From Hirudinaria manillensis (lineage: Eukaryota > Annelida > Clitellata > Hirudinida > Hirudinidae), in contig CM067529.1 of NCBI GenBank assembly GCA_034509925.1, positions 6,921,501 to 6,985,500 on the forward strand: a DNA stretch of 64,000 nucleotides, read 5' to 3'. Position numbers and translations under genes: made by a program. The notes beneath the pieces were generated by a model. The model did no database searches, was not told the origin of the DNA, and saw nothing but the letters and a program-made list of their open reading frames with translations. Positions 49,380-60,900 of this stretch are shown piece after piece; position 1 is the first letter of the stretch; every line of letters begins with the position of its first letter.

Positions 49380-52300
49380 TGCTTCCAATAAAAAAGCCTG
49401 CACGTATAAAAGCACGAAGGAGTGATCTAGAAACTAAAATAGCGGGTTTTCAAAGTTTTTTAATCTCGTTTCGGAGGCACCGTACGTCTTGAAATGTTCG
49501 ATATTCGTGTCTGTTTTGCTGTCAGAGGTTTGTTTGAAGATTTTAATTGCACTTGGTAGCCCCGTTGTCGCTGTTGTTGTTGTTGTTGTATTCGTTACCT
49601 AGGCGTTCCCTGGAGTGGATTCCTATACAGAGGGCATCTGCTTCCTGTTTTTAAGAAATTAATCGGGAAGATGTTCTCCATGTAGGTGTCCTCCTTCAGG
49701 CCAATTCAACTGTCTTCCATTTTGTTTGTCAGGAATTTAACTTAAATTTAATTTATGTTAAGTTTAATTGAATTTAATTTAGCGCACATACATGTGATTA
49801 ATATTCTCTTCTAAGTTATTTTTTAAAAATAATCTAATTCGTGACATCCGAAAAGATGGTAAGAACAACCATTCATTTCAGTGTAAATGTTCAAACAATT
49901 ACTTGAAAATATGTTTGAACAAAAACTTAGGATATAGAAATTGTTATGCCGATTAAGTACAAGCATTACCAAGTTACCAAGTGCAGACAACAACATCAAC
50001 GACGACAACAACTTCTACGACGACGAAGTCTGTCGAGGTCACGATACTCACTTTGATAGATTGTTACGTCTGATAAAGCTTTACAGATTAAGCAATGAAC
50101 TCCCATTTTGACGCAGACATCGATAACATCAATCATGATTACGAAAGTGATTTGTAAACAAGGAATTTGGTAATTTCATTCGCTGCAAGTCGGCAGAGAA
50201 CGTCGTGACCTTTTTGCTCGGGATGAGCATGATCATTGTTTAACTAACTTTTTAGACTGATTTAATGAATTGCAGAGTGATGTGTTTAATGAGTGATAAG
50301 TTACCACTGGCAACCGTTGAAAGTTTTCCGAGACCTGCAGACCAGCTAGAGAAGAGGAAGAGAGATGAACTTTCAAGTTCAAATTGTTTGTGAGCGTATC
50401 TGTGCCTCTCGGTGTGGATAAGTAAATGAGCTGACTAAGTGAATGAGTGAACGAAACTTGAAATGACTCAATGGATCCGAATATCACTCGGGCCAGAACT
50501 GACCTTTTTTTTTAGAAAGCTGTAAAATGGACCTGAGTGGATGAAACCAGAATGTTGTCCAAATTCAACATGAGTTGAATCCGAGCATTTAATCCAACCA
50601 TATTCCGACGAAACTGAGACTTTAGGATCTTTAGCCAGAAATTAAATTGCCAATTCCAAAAAAGGAATCCCCGGATTTATTTTATTACGGCCTAAGTTTC
50701 TCAAACCTGTTGTTCAATGGAATCGGGGCCGAAGAAATGACATGAAAACAGCCTATCTATTCAATAATGCCTTCGACTCTGAATAGAAATAATTTTAAGG
50801 AGAATTTAAAAATTGCTGTCAGCAGGTGATTTGCAGATTTCAAATTTTGTCTGCTTTGGGGACATTCAAAGATTTCAGACAGGAATGCGACAGATAGTTA
50901 TTTTGTCTGCCTTTATTATTTGAGTTTAACAAATTGACCATTCACGGCTGTAATGGAAATAATGGCACATTAAAACCACATTATTTCCATTTGTAAGGCA
51001 ATCAAGCATTCTCCTGAGAGACTTTCACATAGATTTCGTTAAAAATTTTCACAAAAATTTCGTAAGGTATACCGAATATTTAAGAAAATTTGAAAAATTT
51101 TGTACTTTTTAAAATACAAATTAAGGTCTAACTGAGAATTGCTCTACAAAATAAGAAGCACAAATGACAAAAGGGGTTGTTAGGATTCAAAGTCTCCGAA
51201 CGCTACGATGGAACAAACCACTTGAGCTAGTTGAAAAGATGGAGAGCATCCTCGGACGAAACCTCACCTACGGAATGAATATTTGTATAAATCACTGTGG
51301 CTGTCATAAATGAAGACTAGAGGCCTGAAGAACTTTATCTTTTGTTAAGCAGTCACTTCAGTCAGTTTCATTGATGTCACTACTTTAAAACCATAATTTT
51401 CATAAGTAGCGGTTGGTGGTCGACTTTTGATGGACTAGTCTAACAAATCAAGGTTTGGAAAAATCGAAATGAACCTCAAATGATTTTTAAAGCAACTAAG
51501 GAATATAAATTTAGTAAAGTCCAGTAGAATGTGGCAGGAAGTTTACGCATTCCTCTGGAATGTTTTTGCATTGATGTCATTTCAATTGATTTCCAAAGAT
51601 CTGATTTAAAATTTAAAAAAAAAATGTCTTGTTTTTTATGCAGGAACCCTGAAATTAAGTGTTAATTAATTTCGTATTATTGTGCTCAGATGTAATTTTT
51701 AATTCATTTATTTTCGTATTTGTGTTGTCTTTGTTCCTAAGAAGTCTCGACAGATAACGAAATAAACAATTTACCAAATCAGGCACTCTTTTTTTAAAAT
51801 TGAGATGCGCAATTTATTATAGTAATAGTCATTATTTATGTTAGGTACATTTTTCAATGAATCCATCTCCATTACTTTTATCATTTGTTTGTATTGGTTA
51901 TTTTAAATATCACGAAAGTTCTTAACCTTTAGATTCCACTTAATCAATTAGCATCAAATTGAATTTGTATATTTTTTATTTGTGAGAAATTTTGAATGGT
52001 AAAAGTTATGTTATGACCACTTATCGTGAGTTGCATTGCTTTAAAGTTGGTTTAAAGTGTTAATAAACATAAACACTACTCCACTAACAACTGTTATTGT
52101 CAACATGCCTAGACTTGTTGGCAAACAATTGTTTACTGAGATGTCTTCAGTTACGAACTTTAAAACCATAATTCAACGTGCCATCAGTATTACCGTTTTA
52201 ATAGCAGGGCTTTCAGTAACAAATACTTTCACTCACAAAAACTGTTGAAAAGGTTGAATTTTGCTGCATTCTGTGGTAGAAAGAGTGTCTTATATTAAAC

Positions 52301-52797
52301 CAGATTGAATTTTTCACTTTGGAATCTTACAAAAGTACAAGAGGCTTAAAGGCCTTGAAACAAAATGTTGAGACTAGATCACTGGTCTTCTTCATGCACC
52401 ATCCAATGTTGGTGAAACTTTTCCTCTGAACTTATGCCTTTACTTTATTCACTGATTTGATCTTCCTGTTCTCATTCGCAAAGTTGTTCGGGGCATGCAC
52501 TCGATTTGTTTTATCATTTTTGATAACTGACAACTATTTATAATGCTTTATAGAAAATATTTTCGTTCGAATTTGGATTTTTCCAATTTTCTAAGCTCTC
52601 TGGTCGTCTCGACCACAAAACCAAGCGCCAAATCTAATTGTGACCAAGAGGACAGGAATCTGTAAATTGCTATCGTGATCCTCAAAGCACATGTTCTGAC
52701 AATGGATCTCAGCACTCATCATGTTCTGAATAAATTTCTTTTGTTATTGCATTTCGGTTTTAAAATGTTTTATCAATGACGTCAGCTTCTGGGCTAG
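49380..52797. other. Region without a recognised gene
   Basis: Either a long intron behind the 49342 exon or intergenic. It has a short TTG-triplet run near 49571-49588 and poly-T stretches. I see no coding exon that I can support. Confidence 0.4.
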
Positions 52798-55678
52798 ATT
52801 TTGAATGAATTTGGAGACGTTCAAAGAAGCCTATGTCTGATGAATAAAAGAAAATCATTACCAGGATACCACATGTTTATAAAAGCCTATCTTGATGGCA
52901 TAATTGATGAAATTGTTAACGATTCGTCGAAACATACCCCCAAACAAAAGAAGGATCAACAGAGAGGAACATCAGGAAAAGTCCCGAAAGGATCGAAGAC
53001 ATTGAAATTGCCTAACATTGCTTTTGAACCACAAAATTCAAATCTTCAATTAATTAAATCTGCCGTGAATATATGGAATAGGTATTATCTCAGATATTTC
53101 GGAAATAAACACACTTTAATTAATTACCCTAAGTGATTTTTCAAACGGTGAATATTTATAAAAATTCGCATTTATTTTGCAGATTAAGCGAAAAAAAGAA
53201 AGCTTACTGGATGACCAAGAGACATGGAGGATCCTGTGTTAGTGGCATTCGAAGAGTTTTCACTAATTCAAAAGCGTCAACAAAGTTAACGAAATTACAG
53301 GGCAATAGAGAGAAGGGTTGCGACAAGTTAAATCGTAAAGCAGAACCGAAAAGGGCTGAAACAAGATCCAGAAATCCGATTCGCAATGAATCGGCAAAAG
53401 GGAATATAAAAGACTTTAACAATAATTCACAGAAAGTTAAGACGACGAAACAAAGAAGAAGGAATTTTAAAAGTAACTCTGAACATTCGCCACGTTTTCC
53501 AAGCATACGGTCAGCAAGTCGTAAATCAAAAGCAGCTCTCGCTGGACAAAATAAGCAGCCAAAAAGGGACGTCAAAATACTTCCAGAATTCCCGTTGCAG
53601 GAGATGAAACTTTCTCGTAATAAAGGATCCACCAACTCAATCAGAACGCCAAGCAAACAGAAGGGCTTGGCTTCACCACCGGCGAATGATTTGAAAAAAG
53701 CCGGCGGAAACAAACGAAAAAGAAAGATTTCAGCCAAGAACAGACAAGTCAAAACGATCACGGATAGCAAAAAATTCAAGGAGAATTTCGGAAAAAATAA
53801 TCGCAAGAATATAAAAGCCAATGTTAAGCTGTGCTTGAAAAAGTTTTGTGCCAAACGACCACCTGGGTCTCCAATTGATGAAAATATTCCCGTCGATAGA
53901 CTCGAAAATAAGTCTCGGAAAAAGGCTAAGAGGAAGTACAACTCTAGAGTTAAGACCTCTAAAAAGAGAAGATCTTTAAACAATAATTGCAATAAATCAA
54001 CCAATAATAATCACAATAACAATAATAATAGCAACTTTATGCATAAAGAAGTATATGTAAATGTTAAGTCAGATTTTTTGTATGGACCTGAGCATTGCAA
54101 TCATTTGTCCTTTCCAAAATATTTTAGAGGAAGGGAGCCAAGATACACACAAGGAGCAAGGTGACATTTTCGCTAAAAGGATCACTTCTATAAAAAAAAA
54201 AACAGTCCTCTAAAAAAATAAAATGAAACTACGAAATTCAATTTAACATTTAACGATTAATCCAATGAAGAAAATTCATTTTTGATAGAATTGTTTTTAA
54301 CTAGATTATTGATTACTCCTCTAAAAATTCTTGGAAATTGAAACCCATTATGGGGTTTAGCCACTAAATTCCCCATCGTTGTGTCCTGACAAAAAAACGT
54401 GTTATCACAGCGTCTTAGTGAATCTGGGACCTGGTGCCACTTTAGACACCTGAAATATAATATTATATAAAGATAATTAGTGCCACTATAAAATGATATA
54501 TCAGACAATGCATTTCCACGTGAAATAAAATTAGCCATTGACAAGATGATTCGAAACGGAAAATGGTATGCTCGTCAGATGCTTAATATTACAAAATATT
54601 ATGTTGTCACTCTATAATTACATAAAAATGTGGGCACAGATTATTGAACGCCATCAAAAGCCGAAGGCGTGTTTATGAGATAAAGTAACGCGACGATTCT
54701 AGAGCGGTTTTGTTTCGAGATCGCATTGAGGCAGGTGACCGTCTTGGTACATTTTCGTCAGTTTACAACTTTAGCCTTTAAATTATTTAAAAAGTATAAC
54801 TCTGCAATTTGAATTCGGTGACGTTCATGTTCTGTTTGCTCATATGCGGACTTATTTGATGGAATAGCCATCTAATTCTTTTAATTAAGAAAGGCTAAAG
54901 TGATATAAATGTAAATTTTACGAATATTTGATATCACTGGTTGCAAACACTTCCAGTTTATGATTCTTCAGCAACTGCTTGACCCATTTAGTTCAATTAG
55001 GTGTGATAACTGTCATTATGTAGATTCACGCCGAACATGTCTAGGTTGTTGAAACATTCCAATGTACTGATTAGTATTTCACAAATTTTTTTATCATAAG
55101 ACTTGTTAGTAACAAATTATGTAGTATTATAGGTTGTAATACAATATAATGATCATTTCATTTTTAGGATTTCATTTCCAAAGGCCGACATGAGCATTGC
55201 ATGCAACTTTCACTTGGACCCATCAAAACAGGTCCACAGACCTATCCCTCCCAATGTCAAAATATTTCCAGATTTCCCAGTGCAGGAGATAAAAATTTCT
55301 CATAACAAAGGATCCACCAACTCAATCAGAACGCCAAGCATACAGGAGGGCTTGCCTTCACCATCGATGAATGATTTTCAAAATGTTGGTGGCCTGCAGC
55401 AGAAAGATGGTTTGGATGCAAACAGTTTGGAGAATGCAGTTCCTAGAGTAGAACAGGATAATAATTTCGATTTTGAGCGAGTTGGATCAACTTACAGACA
55501 ACAACAAGGATGTGTTAGTAAACAATGATTGTGTTTCAACTTTGGATTTCTGACTATTTGCATGAAAAATTGAATCTATGCTAGAAGCAGTTCAACATCG
55601 GCCAAAGGACGTGCCTTGGTGAATCACTGGAAGGACAATATGGAGAAGCAAGGGAAGGATATGCTAGAGGAGGAGATG
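52798..55678 (+). CDS. Lysine/arginine-rich protein with an internally duplicated segment; possible N-terminus of the KEN gene
   Basis: Exons that join in phase: 52798-53081, 53183-54160 and 55168-55513, then probably 55588-55678. The second exon encodes about 325 residues of extremely basic sequence with many KRK, KKK and RKS runs and an Asn-rich tract. It should be disordered, nucleic-acid binding and probably nuclear. A block in exon 2 (LPEFPLQEMKLSRNKGSTNS and onward) is repeated in exon 3 (FPDFPVQEIKISHNKGSTNS). Exon 1 is better ordered (LPGYHMFIKAYLDGIIDEIV). No family was recognised and the true start is not identified. The last exon is open in two frames; the one that keeps phase with 57966 reads QFNIGQRTCLGESLEGQYGE. 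If the 55513 donor is not used, the protein stops at TGA 55526-55528. Confidence 0.55.
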
Positions 55679-56047
55679 GTTTGTGATGGAATGAATTTCA
55701 TTTTCATTTCATTCTTTTGAGGAGCTTCTCAGTTAAGACCTTTCTAGTGGCTTTTCATCTTTCATGATTCTTTATTCATTTTATTGAATGTTAATTAATG
55801 TTATTAATAATTATTTAATTAATTAAATTGATTTAAAAATCTTATGATCAACTAATAATACTAATGCAGATAATGTTTTTAATTTTGGTACTTTCAATAT
55901 TTAGAAAGTTGGTTGATGTTTGAAATGTGCTTTACTACATTTTGTAATGTTCTGAGTCATCTAAATATCATGAAGAAAAGGTGAAAGAATAGACTGAGAG
56001 GTTGTGTAAGTAGGAGAGGTATTGAAATTTTTCTTGGAAATGGCAGT

Positions 56048-57440
56048 GTTTTTTTTTTTTTGAGGTTTATGAGTTTATTCCTTCATTAACACAAAAACTG
56101 AAAAGAGCAGCAAACAAAATAAAACTCTAAGGGCCAGTCTTAAGGAAGCACATGCTTCCGCTAGTAGACTGACCCATGAAACACAATAAGCAGAAAAATT
56201 AACACAAAAAATTAGGAATGATGGTATATAATTAAATGGTTCCATTAATCAGAAGGTGCATGTTTTTAAACAATAAATATAGTACAATAACATGTAGTTA
56301 AATTAATCCGATAGAGTTAATAATAAAATGTTTTAATGCTTTCTTATAAGCATAAAGATTAGAAATGTTGGTAATATTAAGCGGAACAGCAGAGTAAATT
56401 TTTGGTCCCATACAGACAATAGAACGAGAGCCAGTGACAGATTTAGCAAAAGCCGGTCTATAATTATTAGACGTTCGAGCAGAGTATTTGTGTAAGGAGG
56501 ATATTTTTGAAAACAAGCTATCGAAAAGACGAGGCAGCATGTGATGATCTACTTTATACATGAGAATGGCCAAATGGAAATTATTAATTTGATGAATTTT
56601 AAGTATGTTTAAATTTGTAAATGCATAATCGGTATGAGAATTATATGGCAAACAAAGGGCAACACGTAAGAATTTTTTCTGAAGATTAAGTAAGGGTTTT
56701 AAGCAAGTTGAGTAGTTACAAGCCCAAATTAAATTACAATAGTTTAAATATGGATAGATAAATGAGTAATACAATGTAATTACTGTTTTTATATTTATAT
56801 AACGACGTATGCGATAAATTAAGCCAATATTTTTGGAGATCTTTGCCGCTATGTACTGAATATGTTGTTTGAATGACAGATGCTGGTCAATAATGACGCC
56901 GAGAAATCTACAAGATTCAACCCTAGATATAGAAGAATTACTAATATAAATGGTATGATCGTCCAAGACGAATTTTTTCCTTGCTTTATGAAAAAACATG
57001 TATACTGTTTTTTTAGTGTTGAGAGACAACAGGTTTGCCCTAAACCATTCTGCCAACTTCTCAAGTTCAGTATTCATGGTAGAGTAGAGTTCAGTAATAT
57101 TATTTCCAGACAGAAAAACAGTTGTGTCGTCTGCGAACAGTAAACACTCAAGACGATCCGAGGAGTTACACAAGTCATTGATATAGATCAGAAACAATAG
57201 TGGCCCCAAGACTGAACCCTGTGGAACACCCAGGTTAACAGCTCCCAACGACGATGTTTGATTTGCAAATGAGACCATCTGACTCCGGTTTTTTAAATAA
57301 CTTTCAAACCAAGAAAAACATCTGCCTCGGATACCATAATGATGAAGTTTTTCCAGGAGAATATCATGATTGACTGTATCAAAGGCCTTGGCAAGATCCA
57401 GAAACACTCCAATAGTAGATTGACCTTGGTCCAGAGAGAA
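56048..57440 (-). mobile_element. 5'-truncated non-LTR retrotransposon with intact partial reverse transcriptase frame
   Basis: The minus-strand frame is open from 57440 to the stop at 56298 (about 380 codons) and encodes the second half of a LINE reverse transcriptase. Motifs include GVFLDLAKAFDTVNHDIL, GVPQGSVLGPLLFLIYINDL, the catalytic FADDT and CRFLGVIIDQHLSFKQHI. Upstream coding (endonuclease and RT N-terminus) is missing, as in typical 5' truncation during target-primed reverse transcription. The 3' end carries a poly-A tail, seen as a T run at about 56049-56060. With no stops across the RT, the insertion is young. It sits antisense in the intron between exons 55678 and 57966. No clear target-site duplication was found. 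It cannot move by itself. Confidence 0.9.
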
Positions 57441-57965
57441 TTACATTCCACAGCAGCTTAATTGGGACACTGGAAGCTGACAGATTATGTTTGTTGTAGT
57501 GCTCTTGTGTGCTTGTGATGAGTTGTAACTGTATTGTTTGTGATGTTTGTTGTGCAAGTAAGAAAGTATTATTTAGAGATGTTGATGCTTTTATGTATCT
57601 CCTTCAGATATGAAATATTTATTGTGGGTCCTTAAATATTTCTAAATAAGCAAGTTATTAATTTATGCAAGATTAACATTCCCTATAACATTAGTGGATT
57701 ACTTGAAGCATAATGATGCTGAATACACTTTAAAATGTTTTTGAATGTTTGCATTATTTTAAAGTTTGCATATAAAGTTTCAATTTCAATTCACATTATC
57801 TGATTGCTACAATATGCAAATGTCAAAGATATTTGGAGGAGCATGAAAATGTTTGAATTCTTGACTCTTGTGTGTCATTATCAATGTGTTAAATGTGTTC
57901 ATTCCACTATGAAACATTTAATCAACTTTCGTTCTGCTTTTTTCATGTTTATAATATCAATTCAG

Positions 57966-60900
57966 GTCATTACAAGGGCATGTGTAATGCATCTGGCATT
58001 GTAAGCCCCATCAACTCCACAAACAAGAATTTGATGCCAATACAACATCTAGAACAGAAAAAGTTGTTCAAGATTCACATCTATGATATCTTCAAGTTTT
58101 TTGGCAGATCATCTAATTTATGGATGGTCATGTAAGTGTTATTTACAAAGTTCATTTAAGATAGAAGTATCAACAATTATTGTAATAAGATTGTTATTTT
58201 AAGGATGATCATCATGATGTTATGCCCAGTGGTAAAGGCTACAAAGGAAAATGAGGATACGCTGTTAGTGGTCAAGACTGCTATCGTGATATCACTTTTG
58301 GGCGGGGTTAGGCATCCATTTGTTTCTGATATTGAATCAAAAGCAATTAACAAATTAAAATTTGGCCTTTTCAGCTTGTTGCCTTTTCAGCTTGTTGCAT
58401 TGACAAGAACTCTTGTGAGTGTTAATTACATTGCATTAATTATAGAGCAAAACATTTAATTAGCATTTATAATGGGATTTATTGGAGCTGATGTTTGAAA
58501 ATTTTGAAATAGCAAAATATTTGTTGGAATGTTCTTGTGTTGAATGGTATAATTTATAAAGGAAGTGCAGGGGAATCCATTTCCATATTTAATCCATTAT
58601 TTATTAAGGATTGTATTTATAATTTTAGAATTTAATATTTTAGGATTTCTTTTGTATGACTTTTTTTTAATCACTAGCAAATGCTGTGGAAATAGAAGAG
58701 CAGGAAGATGAATTGGATTCTTCAGTACAAGTTCTGGACAAAATCCAAGATGGCCGAACATCTGAACTTTTTAAGCAAGTATCTCTATATATCTGATTAT
58801 ATTGAACAGCAACCAAAAATTTTTTTAATTTTTACAAACAAAATATTTTTAAAAAACTACCCCAATATTCAATATTTTTATTTAATCAATTTACTCATGC
58901 CAAATATACAAAAACAAACTCTATGATTTACATCATTGCCAAATCTTAATTAAAACACCCACGTTTTTGTAGAGGATCCTTTTTTGGAAAAGCAGTAATT
59001 ATAAGAAAAATTTTACCTGCTAATAAAGATAGAGCAGACAGAGAAGTGGATATCTTAACAAAAACAGAAAATGCGAATTTACATAGCACAGTGAAAGTTA
59101 TTATGGACGTAAGTATTTAATAAAAGCAGTTGAGTAATATTAATTAAACAATGATGAGATTATTTCAGGTTCGTCTAAGCCGGAGTATTTACTTAGTTTA
59201 TCCACATAATGGACATAATTTATCAAGTTTCATGCATGGAAAGGATGACATAACTCTTATTAGAATTGGACATGACATCGTCAAAGCGGTTGCCGAGCTG
59301 CATATGCTAGAAATAAGTAAGTATGTTTATCCTGATATTTATGGACAAAAATTTATAATTATTATTAAACTATTATGAGAAGCATTGATTATAATCATTC
59401 TGATATTGTGATTCTGATACTGTGCAGCTAAATGTATCAGCGATGCTATCACTATAATTTCAATATTTTGACCTTGCTGACTTTTAGTAAGAACTTTTAA
59501 AAAGTTGGATTTGATGTTTCAGTTCATGGAGATTTGAATCCAGACCACATCCTTGTTAAGGATTCTGACTTTGGACCCATTCTTACAATTTCCAACATGA
59601 GAAGAAGCCATAATGTCACTGAAGAGTCATGCAAAATTCATCAAGCAAGTGATGTCTGGGCTTCTCCTGCTGTGAGGAAAGGGAAATGGGTTGGTGTTTT
59701 TATACCTTTTTAGTTTTGTATTTGTCTGTTTTTCTATATTTTTAAGTCACTTATTTATTTACATGAGCATTTGCAAATTTATTTTATCAGACATTCTAAT
59801 GAAAAACTTAAATTCAGGCCACAAAAAGAGACGACCTTTGGAGCTTGGGCCTGATACTATCCTATCTTTGGAGTGATGATGGTCAAATACATGAAAATAA
59901 TTTTTCCAACATCTTGAAACCTGGTATGAAATGGCATGGAAGCCATTTACTAGAAAAGCTCATATCCTGGCAACAAGCTGATGCAAAGACCATTTACATT
60001 CATCCCATCTTTTGGTATCAAGGCATCTTACCTTTCTATTTTGAGGTGAGCTAAATGCTATTTCACATCATCATGATGACATTTTAAGAATCAGTTATTA
60101 ACCTAAATGTTCTTTGTTCATAAATACAGTGTTTACAGAAATTCTTATGGAGAACCAAAAGTGAAATTTCAAGTTTAACTTCACATAGTCAATCATGGAT
60201 AAATATTGCAAGCAAGGAAACATTTTTTGGAGGTTGTTATAAAAATTTCTGAGCTTTTCTCAAACTTTAACCCTTTTGTGGATTAACTAAAAAAAATTTA
60301 TCCAGTTTCTTTCTATTAAAATGGATTTTAACATCCTTTCTCATATTTATATTCTAGTAATTTTAGACACAATAATTGTAACACTTGATTGGCAGATATT
60401 AGTGGTTGCCTTGATTTATATTTTCCTGATATTTGTATCCATGAGATCCATGAAATTTGTATTTCTTCCATGTTTTGTCCAAAATATTCTAAATCTGTTG
60501 CCACCTTATGTCTAAATGTGCCTTATCTCAATAAGATAATATGCACCAATATCTCAATATGCACCTGCTCTCATGTTAATGGCTCATTATATGGTATGTG
60601 GCATTTGCAGCTGATTGTTTATGTTTTTCACTTTGTTGCTCCAGTACAAGTTCAGATACTGGTTGCTTTCAATTTATATACCTAACAGCTGTAGCTCTTA
60701 GCTATATATTAACTTGCAGCTAACATAGCTACATGCTATGACTTAACTAAATTTTTTTAAGATATGCAGAATTATCCTAAGAAGGCAAAAAGGATTCTGG
60801 TCAATGACAAAAAGGAAAAACCAAATCAAACAAAACCAAAGAAAAAGATAAATTCAAAGCGAAAAAGACCAAATCAGAAAATGGCACATCAAGAAAGACA

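Noticed and set aside
53204-54004. Minus-strand 266-codon frame rich in Leu and Phe
   Set aside because: Shadow of the lysine-rich plus-strand exon 53183-54160, which has matching splice sites and phase.
56880-57143. Plus-strand 87-codon frame
   Set aside because: Antisense of the LINE reverse transcriptase, which has clear RT motifs.
56048-57460. Target-site duplication around the young LINE
   Set aside because: I compared the bases before the T run with those after 57440 and found no convincing direct repeat.
59550-59590. The DFG in KDSDFGPIL as the kinase DFG motif of the KEN protein
   Set aside because: It lies only a few residues after the HILV strand, too close to the catalytic loop. 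Alignment with IRE1 and RNase L puts the DFG site at ISNM, about ten residues later.
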